Program-made: the position numbers and the translations under genes
NCBI RefSeq assembly: GCF_900103175.1
Contig: NZ_FNLF01000002.1
Span: 2,060,136 to 2,124,135, forward strand
Direction of reading: 5' to 3'
Length of the DNA stretch: 64,000 bases
Source: Tsukamurella pulmonis
Lineage (GTDB): Bacteria; Actinomycetota; Actinomycetes; Mycobacteriales; Mycobacteriaceae
Shown here: positions 36,819 to 45,584 of the stretch, in pieces
How the letters are laid out: every line of letters starts with the position of its first letter
How positions within the stretch are numbered: the first letter of the stretch is position 1
Notes under the pieces: generated by a model
What the model was told of the DNA's origin: nothing
What the model saw: the letters and a program-made list of their open reading frames with translations, nothing else
The model's database searches: none

Positions 36819-37205
36819 ATGAGCAGGCAGAACACGCAGTCCATGAAACCGGCCACCGCGGCGAAGAAGCTGGACGTGTATCTGCCCGCGACCCCGGCGG
36901 AGTTCCAGGAATCGACCATCACCCGCGCCGAACTCGCCGCGCTGCAGGATGATCCGCCGCAGTGGCTCAAGGACCTGCGTAAGAACGGCCCGCATCCGAA
37001 GAACCTCGTGGCGGCCAAGCTCGGCGTCTCCATCTCGGGCCTCGCCCGCGGCGGCGTCGAGGACGCGCTGACCACCGAGCGGATCGACGCCCTCATCGCC
37101 GAGAATCCCGATTGGCTGGTCACCGAACGCGCCGGGTACCAGACGGTGCTGCGCGAGGAGCGCAGGGTGAAGTCGCTGCGCGAGGAGCGTGCCCGCCGGC
37201 AATGA
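36819..37205 (+). CDS. DUF5997 family protein
   Basis: The 128-residue protein is well conserved in Actinobacteria (KKLDVYLPATPAEFQESTITRAELAALQ, then PPQWLKDLRKNGPHPKNLVAAKLGVSISGLARGG). The segment KNLVAAKLGVSISGLARG has the spacing of a helix-turn-helix (Ala-Ala before LGVS, then a second helix), so it may bind DNA; this is inference. It is always worth reading together with the divergent LysR effector protein 29 bases away. The C-terminus is highly charged. Confidence 0.8.
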   Translation: MSRQNTQSMKPATAAKKLDVYLPATPAEFQESTITRAELAALQDDPPQWLKDLRKNGPHPKNLVAAKLGVSISGLARGGVEDALTTERIDALIAENPDWLVTERAGYQTVLREERRVKSLREERARRQ

Positions 37206-37311
37206 CGTCGCGCCACCGGGGCGTCGTACGGCGTTCACCCGAACGCTCGTCACCGGTCCGTTCCGTCCGGTTTAATCCCTGTGGAATCGCACGGAGGAGA
37301 AGGTCGGACGG

Positions 37312-38985
37312 ATGGCGAAGTACAACGGGTTCGGGGCGACCGCGCTCGCGGTGATGGCGTTAGCGGGGATCGGTGCGATGACCGCGGGACCGGCCGCAGG
37401 ATCGACTCCGGCGCAGGTCCCGGGTGTGCGCGCCGACGTGGTACCCGCCGCGCCGGCGGTCCCGGTCGAGGTCAAGGTCCAGGCCTGGAACATGTACCAG
37501 CTGCCGAACATCCTCAATCTCGTCACGGGAACCCAGGCCGATTCCGACGCCCGCGTGCGTGCCTCGGTGGAGCAGCTGGCCGCCAGCGGCGCCGACGTGC
37601 TGCTGCTCAGCGAGGTCAACGGCACTGCGGGCAGGGCGATCCTGGACGGGCTGAAGGAGCAGGGCTACACCTACCAGACACCGCGCCTCGGTGAGAGCTG
37701 CTCCGGTGTCTTCGGCGCGTGCAGCGATGCCCTCTGGTCCGTCAACGGCGGTGTCGCGGTGGTGAGCAAGTACCCCATCGCGCAGTCCGAGCAGTACGTC
37801 TACACCAACTACGCGCCGCTCGCCCCCGACATGTTCGCCAACAAGGGCGCGGTGATGGCGCGCATCGAGAAGGACGGGCAGCAGTTCTGGGTGGTGGCGA
37901 TGCACACCCAGGCCGACGACACGATCAACGACAGGGCCTCGCGCACGCACGAGATCCGGATGCTGCAGGCCGCCGAGCTGCGGAGGTTCGTGGACACGTT
38001 CGCCGCGGACGGTGCGCCGGTGATCTACGGCGGCGACTTCAACACCGAGTACTTCGCGGGGCAGGGGCGGCGCGACGCCCAGGGGCTCACGGAGTTCCAG
38101 CAACTCGTCGCACGCAGCGGGATCAACCTCTTCGACCCCGGAGCGCTGCCGTACACCTACGACGCGGTGACCAACAAGCTGGTTGCGAACCAGGGGTACG
38201 CGGGCTACCGCGACACGCTCGATTACGTCGGTACCACCGGCGGCGCGACGGTCCGCTGGGTGCAGATCCCCGTCGCCGGGGCCGAGCCCGTCTCGGATCA
38301 TGAGCCCGTGACCGGCTACTTCGAGATCACCCGCGCCGACGGCTCCGTCGTCCGGACCGGCGTCGACCCGCGTGCGCTCAACCCGGGCCCGATCGAGCGG
38401 GCGGTGTACTTCGTGCGGAGCAGCCTCGAGACCGCCACGCGGATCGTGTTGCTCGCCGTTGAGGACGCGGTCACCGCGGTCCAGGAGTTCGTCGCCGACA
38501 TCATCCGGCCCGGCGTCGCGACGGTGACCGCGCCCGTCGTCGCGGCCGGTCCCGATCCGGCGGGCCGCGATGCGGACGAGGGCGCGACGAAGGCCGGGGA
38601 CGGAACGGACGCTGACGGCGCGACGGCGGGGGAGGCGGGCGCGACCGCGTCCTCGACATCCACGCGGGAATCGACGAGCCCGTCCGCCACGGTGCCGACC
38701 GCCGCCGTGTCCGCGTCGTCGACCGCGAACTCGTCGACCGCGGCGGAGGGGAGCACGTCGGCCGCGCCGACCGCGACGGAAACGACCACGCGCACTTCGG
38801 CGGAGACGACGCCGGCGACGGAGTCGGAGACGGTGCCGCCCGCGACGGCGGAGGCGTCTGTGGACGAATCGGCGTCCCCGGAGCCCGCCACTCCGCCGAC
38901 TGAGGTCCAGGAGGCGCCGTCACCGCAGGAATCAGGCTCCGACACCGGCACGAACGAGACGGTGGAGGCGGCTCCCGCTCGCTGA
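37312..38985 (+). CDS. Secreted sphingomyelinase-like endonuclease/exonuclease/phosphatase enzyme with Ser/Thr-rich tail
   Basis: The 557-residue protein has a signal peptide (TALAVMALAGIGAMTAGPAAG), then an EEP domain of the bacterial neutral sphingomyelinase type: VQAWNMYQLPN, LLLSEVNG (metal Glu), GGDFNTEYF and the catalytic SDHEPVTG. The GVFGACSDALWSVNGGVAVVSKYPI stretch is typical of SmcL-like phospholipases. From about residue 400 the sequence is low-complexity Ala/Ser/Thr/Glu/Pro, a probable wall-spanning or surface linker without an LPxTG motif. A GGAGGAGAAGG ribosome site lies upstream. Role as a membrane-lipid hydrolase is family-based. Confidence 0.82.
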   Translation: MAKYNGFGATALAVMALAGIGAMTAGPAAGSTPAQVPGVRADVVPAAPAVPVEVKVQAWNMYQLPNILNLVTGTQADSDARVRASVEQLAASGADVLLLSEVNGTAGRAILDGLKEQGYTYQTPRLGESCSGVFGACSDALWSVNGGVAVVSKYPIAQSEQYVYTNYAPLAPDMFANKGAVMARIEKDGQQFWVVAMHTQADDTINDRASRTHEIRMLQAAELRRFVDTFAADGAPVIYGGDFNTEYFAGQGRRDAQGLTEFQQLVARSGINLFDPGALPYTYDAVTNKLVANQGYAGYRDTLDYVGTTGGATVRWVQIPVAGAEPVSDHEPVTGYFEITRADGSVVRTGVDPRALNPGPIERAVYFVRSSLETATRIVLLAVEDAVTAVQEFVADIIRPGVATVTAPVVAAGPDPAGRDADEGATKAGDGTDADGATAGEAGATASSTSTRESTSPSATVPTAAVSASSTANSSTAAEGSTSAAPTATETTTRTSAETTPATESETVPPATAEASVDESASPEPATPPTEVQEAPSPQESGSDTGTNETVEAAPAR

Positions 38986-39095
38986 CCGGCCGGAATCCTG
39001 AGTTCGGTTCCGAGGACGCGCATCCATGTGTACGCTGTGAACATGGTGCGCGGGCGCCGCCGTGCACCGGTCCGTCTCGATAGAGCAGGTGCATC

Positions 39096-39560
39096 ATGAC
39101 CGAACGCTTCTCCAGCACTCGACGCTTCGCGGCCCCGCCCGAGCGGGTCTTCGCGGCACTGAGCGATCCCAACACCCACCAGTACTCCGAACCGACCGAC
39201 TGGGTCCGCGACGCGGTCGACACCGCGCCCATCGACCACGCGGGCCAGGTCTTCGCGGTGAACATGTACCTCGACTTCGCCGGCGGCGCGTACGTCATGG
39301 AGAACAAGGTCACCGAGTTCGTGCCGGATCGCACCATCGGCTGGCTGCCCGGCCAGACCCCGGAGGGCGGCGGGTGGGAGGCCGGCGGCTGGTGGTGGCG
39401 CTACGACCTGGCCCCCTCGGGCGACGGCACCGACGTGACACTCACGTACGACTGGTCGGAGACGCCGCAGGCCTTCCGCGATCAGGTGCCGATGCCGCCG
39501 TTCCCGCCCGAGTACCTCGACCAGTCGCTCGAGGCGCTCGACCGCCACGTCTCGGGCTGA
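39096..39560 (+). CDS. SRPBCC (START-like/AHSA1) family protein
   Basis: The 154-residue single-domain protein starts RRFAAPPERVFAALSDPNTHQ, the N-terminal strand and helices of the SRPBCC fold, and has TDVTLTYDWSETPQAFRD in the last strand region. Such proteins bind hydrophobic ligands; no enzymatic motif is visible. It is probably monocistronic, between the secreted phosphodiesterase-like gene and the convergent helicase (one base between stops). Confidence 0.82.
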   Translation: MTERFSSTRRFAAPPERVFAALSDPNTHQYSEPTDWVRDAVDTAPIDHAGQVFAVNMYLDFAGGAYVMENKVTEFVPDRTIGWLPGQTPEGGGWEAGGWWWRYDLAPSGDGTDVTLTYDWSETPQAFRDQVPMPPFPPEYLDQSLEALDRHVSG

Positions 39561-39561
39561 T

Positions 39562-42057
39562 TCAGCCGGAGACGACCTCGACGTCGACGAGAACGACGTC
39601 GCCGCGCTCGTCGGATTCCGGGAGGTCGACGACGGCGGTGATCGCCCAACCGTGATCCCCGTCGGGGTCGGCGATCGTCTGCCGCACCTTCCAGGCCCGC
39701 GGCATGGAAGTGTCGAGCGAGAACAGTTGCGGGCCACGGGCGTCCGGGCCCGTCTCGATGTCGTCGTACTCCTCGTAGTAGTCGTCGAAGGCCGCGTACC
39801 AGTCGACGCCCGGGTCCATCGCGTCGAGCAGGTCGTACTCCTCGTCCGCCACGAGCTGCACGCGGCGGAACATCGCGTTGCGCACCATCACGGCGAACGC
39901 CCGTTCGTCGGAGGTGAGCGAGGTGGACCGTCCGATCTCCGGTGCGGAGGCGTGCGCCTTCACCGGATCCGGCGAGGTCATCTCCTCCCACTCGTCCACC
40001 AGGGAACTGTCCACGTACCGCACCAGGGCGCCCAGCCAGGCGATGTAGTCGTCCAGCTCGGGTGTGCGCGCAGACTCGGGGACGGTGTGCCGCAACGTCT
40101 TGAACGCGTCGGAGAGGTAGCGCAGCACCGCGCCCTCGGAGCGGCCGAGCTGGTACTTCGAGACGAGATCGTTGAAGGTCATCGCCCGCTCGATCATCTC
40201 GCGCACCACCGACTTCGGCGAGAGCTCGAACTGCGTGACCCAGGCGTGCCCCGCCGCATAGGTGGCGAACGCCGGAACCAGCAGGTCCTCCAACGGCTTC
40301 GGGTACGTCACGTCCTCGAGGAGCGCCATGCGTTCGTCGTAGTCGATGCCGTCCGCCTTCATCTCCGCCACCGCGGCGCCCCGCGCGGCGTTCTGCTGGG
40401 CCCGCAGCACGGGCCGCGGGTCGTCGAGCACCGACTCGACGACCGAGATGACATCGAGTGCGTAGTCGGGGGATTCGGAATCGAGCAGCTCGAGTGCCGC
40501 CAGCGCGAACGGCGCGAGGGGCTGGTTGAGCGCGAAGTCGGGCTGCAGGTCGACGGTGAGCCGCACGTGCCGGCCGAACTCGTCCGGGGTGTCCAGCTTC
40601 TCCACGACGCCGCCCGACTCCAGGCCGCGGTACAGCGTGATCGCCGTGCGGATGTGCCGCAACTGATTGCGCCGCGACTCGTGGTTGTCCTCGAGCAGGT
40701 GCCGCATGGAGTCGAAGCAGTTCTGCGGCCGCGCGATCACGTTGAGCAGCATCGAGTTGGTCACCGAGAAGCGGGAGGTCAGCGGCTCCGGATCAGCGGC
40801 GACCAGCTTCTCGAAGGTGGCCTTCCCCCAGGAGACGAAGCCCTCGGGCGGCTTCTTGCGCTGGACCCGCTTGAGCTTGGCCGGATCCCCGCCGGCCTTC
40901 GCCTCGCGGCGAGCGTTCTCGATCTCGTGCTCCGGCGCCGCGACGACGACGGTGCCCATGGTGTCGAATCCCGCCCGCCCGGCGCGGCCCGCGATCTGGT
41001 GGAACTCGCGCGCCCGCAGGTGGCGCGTGCGATTGCCGTCGAACTTGGTCAGTCCCGTCAGGTAGACGGTGCGGATGGGCACGTTGATCCCGACGCCCAG
41101 GGTGTCGGTGCCGCAGATGACCCTGAGCAGTCCGTCCTGGGCGAGCTTCTCGACCAGACGCCGATAGCGGGGGAGCATCCCGGCGTGGTGGACGCCGATG
41201 CCGGCACGGATGAGCCGCGAGAGCGTCTTGCCGAACCCGGTGGTGAACTGGAAGTCGCCGATCGCCTGCGCGATGGCGGCCTTCTGCTCCTTGGAGGTCA
41301 ACGGCAGTGACATCAGCGCCTGCGCCCGTTCCGCGGCGGCCTGCTGGGTGAAGTGCACGACGTACACGGGTGCCTGGTGCGTGCTGACGAGTTCGACGAT
41401 CTGATCCTGGATCGGCATCGTCGAGTACGAGAAGTGCAGCGGCACCGGCCGTTCCGCACCGGCGACGAGGACGGTCTCGCGCCCCGTGCGGCGGGTGAGG
41501 TCCTCCTCGAAGAAGGAGGTGTCGCCCAGCGTCGCGGACATGAGCACGAACTGCGCCCGCGGGAGCTCGATGAGCGGGACCTGCCACGCCCAGCCGCGGT
41601 CGGGCTCGGAGTAGTAGTGGAACTCGTCCATCACCACCTGGGCAATATCGGAATCGGCGCCCTCGCGCAGCGCGAGGTTCGCGACGATCTCGGCGGTGGC
41701 GCACACGATCGGCGCCGACGCGTTCACCGCGGCGTCGCCCGTCACCATGCCGACGTTCTCGGTGCCGAAGACCTCGCACAGGGCGAAGAACTTCTCGCTG
41801 ACGAGAGCCTTGATCGGCGCGGTGTAGTAGGTCCGGCGTCCCTGCGCGAGCGCGGCGAACTGGGAGCCCATGGCTACCAGTGACTTACCGGAACCCGTCG
41901 GGGTGGCCACGATGACGTTCGCGCCGGAGCAGGCGGCGATCAACGCCTCCTCTTGGGCCGGATACAGCGTGATGCCGCGGCCGTCCGTCCACTCCAGGAA
42001 GGCCTCGAAGACCGCGTCCGCCGTCGGATCGGCCGGGAGCAGGTCGGTGAGGTTCAC
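39562..42057 (-). CDS. Ski2-like DEAD/DEAH helicase with DUF3516
   Basis: The 831-residue superfamily 2 helicase has Walker A ATPTGSGKS, motif II VVMDEFHYY, motif III MSATLGD and motif VI QIAGRAGRAG. The C-terminal half (from about residue 400) is the actinobacterial DUF3516 extension. It probably unwinds structured RNA, as related mycobacterial proteins are proposed to do, but the substrate is unproven. The GTG start has TAGAGT seven bases upstream on the minus strand, again leaderless. The hydrolase-PAC2 cluster lies upstream. Confidence 0.92.
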   Translation of the reverse strand: MNLTDLLPADPTADAVFEAFLEWTDGRGITLYPAQEEALIAACSGANVIVATPTGSGKSLVAMGSQFAALAQGRRTYYTAPIKALVSEKFFALCEVFGTENVGMVTGDAAVNASAPIVCATAEIVANLALREGADSDIAQVVMDEFHYYSEPDRGWAWQVPLIELPRAQFVLMSATLGDTSFFEEDLTRRTGRETVLVAGAERPVPLHFSYSTMPIQDQIVELVSTHQAPVYVVHFTQQAAAERAQALMSLPLTSKEQKAAIAQAIGDFQFTTGFGKTLSRLIRAGIGVHHAGMLPRYRRLVEKLAQDGLLRVICGTDTLGVGINVPIRTVYLTGLTKFDGNRTRHLRAREFHQIAGRAGRAGFDTMGTVVVAAPEHEIENARREAKAGGDPAKLKRVQRKKPPEGFVSWGKATFEKLVAADPEPLTSRFSVTNSMLLNVIARPQNCFDSMRHLLEDNHESRRNQLRHIRTAITLYRGLESGGVVEKLDTPDEFGRHVRLTVDLQPDFALNQPLAPFALAALELLDSESPDYALDVISVVESVLDDPRPVLRAQQNAARGAAVAEMKADGIDYDERMALLEDVTYPKPLEDLLVPAFATYAAGHAWVTQFELSPKSVVREMIERAMTFNDLVSKYQLGRSEGAVLRYLSDAFKTLRHTVPESARTPELDDYIAWLGALVRYVDSSLVDEWEEMTSPDPVKAHASAPEIGRSTSLTSDERAFAVMVRNAMFRRVQLVADEEYDLLDAMDPGVDWYAAFDDYYEEYDDIETGPDARGPQLFSLDTSMPRAWKVRQTIADPDGDHGWAITAVVDLPESDERGDVVLVDVEVVSG

Positions 42058-42064
42058 TCATCTC

Positions 42065-42070
42065 ACTCTA
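42065..42070 (-). promoter_or_regulatory. -10 element of the DUF3516 helicase
   Basis: On the minus strand TAGAGT is followed by GAGATGA and the GTG start at 42057. Confidence 0.55.
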
Positions 42071-42090
42071 CGGGCCGCGATCGTGGCCGT

Positions 42091-43059
42091 TCAGCCCAGC
42101 TCCTGGGCGGGCGCGGCGACGGTGATGCCGGCGGCCGACCGCAGCCCGTCGCGCAGGTGGGTCCGCTCGAGGCGCGCCGGCGCGGTGGTCGTCAGGAAGT
42201 CGGTGAGCAGAGCGAGGAAGCGATCGGGTGCCTCGGTCATGGGGAAGTGGCCGACGCCGTCGAAGACCTCCACCCGTGCCGACGGCAGCGCTGCACGCAG
42301 CACCTCCGCGTGCGAGGCGGGGATGATGGAGTCGTCGGCGCCCCACGCGACGAGGGTGGGGACCTCCGCGGTCAGGTAGCAGCGGTCCCGCATCGTCACG
42401 ACCTGCCCGCGCAGGTCCACGACGGATCGCAGCGTCCGGGCGAACGCGTGCGGGGACGCGGTGTTGGGCATGCGGTCGAGCGCCCGGCGCAGCTGCGCCG
42501 CGTCGGGGCGCACCGGGCTGGGTACGGCCGCCGCCGCGAGCAGCGCGGTCGCCAGGACCTGCTTCGCGCCCGGCAACGCGGTGAGGGCGACCAATTGCTC
42601 GGCGAAGGGCAGCGAGAGCAGCCGCAGCAGGGGCGAGACGTCGTGATCCACGCCGCCCGGCGCGACGAAGGCGAGCCGTTCCACCATGTCCGGGAACTGG
42701 TAGGCGAACTGCCCGGCCACCCCGCCGCCCAGCGAATGGCCGACGACCGAGACGCGCTCGATACCGAGGTAGCACAGCAGATCGCGCATGCCGTTCGCGA
42801 ACGCCGCGATCGAGTAGTCGGCGCGCGGGCGGTCGGAGAGGCCGTGGCCGAGCAGGTCCGGTGCGATCACGGTGAAACGGTCCGTGAGCGGTGCGAGAAC
42901 CGAATCCCACACCAGGGAGTTATCGGCGATGCCGTGCAGCAGGAGCACCGCAGGGCCGGTACCCCCGATGCGATAGGCGCGGCGGTGCCCGTGAATGGTC
43001 GCGAAACACAGATCGGGCACGTACGGACGGGCCCGGAAGGGCAGGACCTCGGAGTTCAT
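42091..43059 (-). CDS. Alpha/beta hydrolase (paralogue 1)
   Basis: The 322-residue alpha/beta hydrolase starts after AGGAGGCCGCG. The oxyanion HGIADNS, nucleophile elbow GHSLGGG (Ser), acid in WGADDSIIPASH and catalytic His in GVGHFPMTEAP are all in place. It shares the DLLGHGLSxRPRADYS stretch and general sequence with the next upstream gene, so the pair arose by tandem duplication. Substrate unknown; the context (PAC2, helicase) gives no clue. Confidence 0.88.
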   Translation of the reverse strand: MNSEVLPFRARPYVPDLCFATIHGHRRAYRIGGTGPAVLLLHGIADNSLVWDSVLAPLTDRFTVIAPDLLGHGLSDRPRADYSIAAFANGMRDLLCYLGIERVSVVGHSLGGGVAGQFAYQFPDMVERLAFVAPGGVDHDVSPLLRLLSLPFAEQLVALTALPGAKQVLATALLAAAAVPSPVRPDAAQLRRALDRMPNTASPHAFARTLRSVVDLRGQVVTMRDRCYLTAEVPTLVAWGADDSIIPASHAEVLRAALPSARVEVFDGVGHFPMTEAPDRFLALLTDFLTTTAPARLERTHLRDGLRSAAGITVAAPAQELG

Positions 43060-43127
43060 CGCGGCCTCCTCACTACTGAATGTCCGTCAGTGTGGAAGGG
43101 CGGGGTTACGGCCGGCGACGCCGCCCG

Positions 43128-44063
43128 TTACGCGGGCGTTTCGGCCCCGGCCTCGACGTCGAAATCCGAGTCGCGGCGCAGTGCGGCCTGCAGGTCCGCA
43201 AGGCTGAGGCGCGCGGGCTCGGTGCCGTCGATGAAATCGGTCAGCACCGCGACGAAGCGGTCCGGGGCGCTCCGGAAGGGGAAGTGCCCGGCACCGTCGA
43301 ACACCTCCAGGCGCGACGACGGCAGAGAGGCGTGCAGCAGGTGCGCGTGCTCGACGGGGATGATCGGGTCGTCCGAACCCCACACGACGAGCACCGGCAC
43401 GGACTCGGCGACGTAGGTGCGGTCGAGCATCGTCACCACCTGGCCGAACGGATCCACCACGGCGCGCAGGGTGCGCGCGAACGCGCGGGGCGTACCCGCG
43501 TGCGGCAGGCCCGCGAGCACACGGGCGCACTCGGCGTTGTCGACGAACAGCTTGAGCGGCACGCGGCCCAGCAGGCCCAGGGCGGCGCTCGCCACGGGCA
43601 GTACGCCCGGCAGCGCGAGCGAGCGGATGGCGACCTCCGACATCGGGAGCGAGACGGCCCTGAGCACGGGGGAGACCGACCGGGTCACGCCCCCGGTGTT
43701 GACGAAGACGAGCCGCTCGACCATCTCCGGGTACTGGTAGGTGAACTGGCCCGCGATGCCGCCGCCCAGGGAGTGCCCGACCAGCGTCGCGCGCTCGATC
43801 CCGAGGTAGAGAAGCAGATCGCGCATGGCGTTCGTGAACGCCGGCAGCGAGTAGTCGGCGCGCGGTCGTCCGGAGAGGCCGTGTCCGAGGAGGTCCGGCA
43901 CGATCACCGTGTACTGCTCGGCGAGCCGCTCGAGGATCGGCTCGAAGGTCGCCGAGTTGTCCGCCATCCCGTGAATGAGCAGGAGGGCGGGGCCGCTGCC
44001 GCCGATGCGATAGGCCCGGCGGTGGCCGTGGATCAGCGCGACGCGCTGACGGACCTGTGTCAC
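43128..44063 (-). CDS. Alpha/beta hydrolase (paralogue 2)
   Basis: The 311 residues start with GTG, overlapping the PAC2 gene by four bases (GTGA). The active-site set is HGMADNS, GHSLGGG (Ser), WGSDDPIIPVEH (Asp) and GAGHFPFRSAP (His). It is closely similar over the full length to the product of 42091-43059. Co-transcription with the PAC2 gene is certain from the overlap; the 68-base gap to paralogue 1 contains its ribosome site. Confidence 0.88.
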   Translation of the reverse strand: MTQVRQRVALIHGHRRAYRIGGSGPALLLIHGMADNSATFEPILERLAEQYTVIVPDLLGHGLSGRPRADYSLPAFTNAMRDLLLYLGIERATLVGHSLGGGIAGQFTYQYPEMVERLVFVNTGGVTRSVSPVLRAVSLPMSEVAIRSLALPGVLPVASAALGLLGRVPLKLFVDNAECARVLAGLPHAGTPRAFARTLRAVVDPFGQVVTMLDRTYVAESVPVLVVWGSDDPIIPVEHAHLLHASLPSSRLEVFDGAGHFPFRSAPDRFVAVLTDFIDGTEPARLSLADLQAALRRDSDFDVEAGAETPA

Positions 44064-44995
44064 GACGCGGAGCCGTTCTCGCCGTCGTCGCCGGCCTGCT
44101 CCGCGAGGAAGGCCTCGAACTCGCTGGCCAGGTCGTCACCGGTCGGGATGGTCTCGCCGTCGGCGATCAGCAGCTCGCGCGGCTGGGCGACGGCCTCGTC
44201 GTACTGCTGCTCGAGCGTCTCGACCACCGAGGAGATCTCGGCGCTCGAGGAGACCTGGGCGTCGATCTGCTCGCGCAGCTCCGCGGCCTCGACCGGCAGC
44301 TCGCCGTCGGGAACCTGCAGGTCGACGGAGGACCGGAGCGCGCCCAGCATGCCGAGGACGGCCTCCGGGTAGTCGTTCTGGGCGAGGTAGTGGGGCACGT
44401 GCACCGACAACCCGAGGGTGTCGTAGCCCTTGTCGGCCAGGCGCAGCTCGAGCATGCCGGCGGCGCTGCCGGGCAGGCGCATCGTGCCGCCGTCCCAGGA
44501 CCGCAGCTCGCTGCGCAGGGCGGGGTTGTTGCCGTGCGCGGTGACCGGCACGGGGCGGGTGTGCGGCACGGCCATGGGGATGGCGTGCAGGCCGACGACG
44601 GTGCGCACTCCGAACCGCTCCGCGAGGCCCGCGACGGCGCTGACGAAACCGTTCCAGCGCAGATCGGGCTCGGCGCCGGCGAGCAGCAGGAACGGCCTTC
44701 CGGCGGAGTCGCGGACCGCGTAGAGGTTGAGCTCCGGCTCGTCGACACCGGTGAAGCCGTCCTCGAAGGTCATCGACGGGCGGCGCGAGCGGTAGTCGAT
44801 CAGCTCGTCCACGTCGAAGGATGCCACCAGCTCGGTGGTGAGGTTGTCCTTGAGGTGCTGACGCAGCAGACGGAGCGCGTGACCCGCGTCGGCGTAGCCG
44901 TCGAGAGCGTGCACGAGGACGGGACCGTTGCCGTCGGTGTCCGAGACCGAGGGGCCGGGGAACTCCAGCTCGTACATGTGGGACTGCTCGTCCAT
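44060..44995 (-). CDS. PAC2 family protein
   Basis: The 311-residue PAC2 (proteasome assembly chaperone 2-like) protein of actinobacterial type has ALDGYADAGHALRLLRQHL, LLLAGAEPDLRWNGF, VGLHAIPMAVPHTRP and VHVPHYLAQNDYPEAVLGML. A C-terminal acidic helix follows. Bacterial members are of unknown role; Actinobacteria have proteasomes, but a chaperone function is not shown. The GGAG site six bases before the ATG supports the start. First gene of a three-gene unit with the two hydrolases. Confidence 0.85.
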   Translation of the reverse strand: MDEQSHMYELEFPGPSVSDTDGNGPVLVHALDGYADAGHALRLLRQHLKDNLTTELVASFDVDELIDYRSRRPSMTFEDGFTGVDEPELNLYAVRDSAGRPFLLLAGAEPDLRWNGFVSAVAGLAERFGVRTVVGLHAIPMAVPHTRPVPVTAHGNNPALRSELRSWDGGTMRLPGSAAGMLELRLADKGYDTLGLSVHVPHYLAQNDYPEAVLGMLGALRSSVDLQVPDGELPVEAAELREQIDAQVSSSAEISSVVETLEQQYDEAVAQPRELLIADGETIPTGDDLASEFEAFLAEQAGDDGENGSAS

Positions 44996-45100
44996 GCGCT
45001 ACTCCTTCACCGTGCCGCCCCGCGAGGGGGAGCTACCAGTTTTCCACGTGGGACAACCTCGCGGGCACTGTGTCGATTCCCGCGCGCCGCGTGTTTCCGC

Positions 45101-45526
45101 TCACGGCGTCACGGCGGACGCGAGGAAACGGCCGACGACCTCGGCCTCCGCGGAGGAGAGCGCAGCCGCCGCGGCGCGGATCGGGCCGATCAGATCGGCG
45201 AAGAAGTCCTCCCCGAGGCGCCGCGCGTGCGCGGTCACGAGCACCTGGACCCGGCGGCGGTCGTCGGGATCGGGCCCCCGTTCGATCAGGCCCGCGGCGG
45301 AGAGGCGGTCGAGTAGGGCGGTGCACGCGGCGGAGCTCAAGCGCAGCTCCGCGGCCAGGGCCCCGGGCGTCGCCGGGGTGTCGGTCCGCGCGAGATCGAG
45401 CAGCGCCACGAGCGCGCGCACGTCCGTCACTCCCAGCGCGTGCCGCGCACCGAACGCGGCGATCTCCCGCTCCCAACGCAGGGCCGCAGCGCGCAGGGCG
45501 TGCACGAGGTGCTCGTTGTCGCTCAC
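45101..45526 (-). CDS. MarR family transcriptional regulator
   Basis: The 141-residue protein has the winged HTH segment TPGALAAELRLSSAACTALLDRLSAAGLIERGPDPDDRRRVQVLVT with the DDRR wing typical of MarR. GTG start. It faces an alpha/beta hydrolase across a 58-base gap containing two palindromes, and so very probably represses that gene and itself. Ligand unknown. Confidence 0.9.
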   Translation of the reverse strand: MSDNEHLVHALRAAALRWEREIAAFGARHALGVTDVRALVALLDLARTDTPATPGALAAELRLSSAACTALLDRLSAAGLIERGPDPDDRRRVQVLVTAHARRLGEDFFADLIGPIRAAAAALSSAEAEVVGRFLASAVTP

Positions 45527-45537
45527 GCGGCGACGAT

Positions 45538-45576
45538 ATCAGGTAACTTGATCGTCAAATATCTCGATTATCGAGA
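45538..45576. promoter_or_regulatory. MarR operator pair
   Basis: A 15-bp perfect palindrome TCTCGATTATCGAGA (45562-45576) overlaps the region just before the hydrolase ribosome site. A second imperfect palindrome ATCAGGTAACTTGAT (45538-45552) lies next to the MarR start. Spacing and symmetry suit two MarR dimers. Confidence 0.7.
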
Positions 45577-45584
45577 GGAATTCG

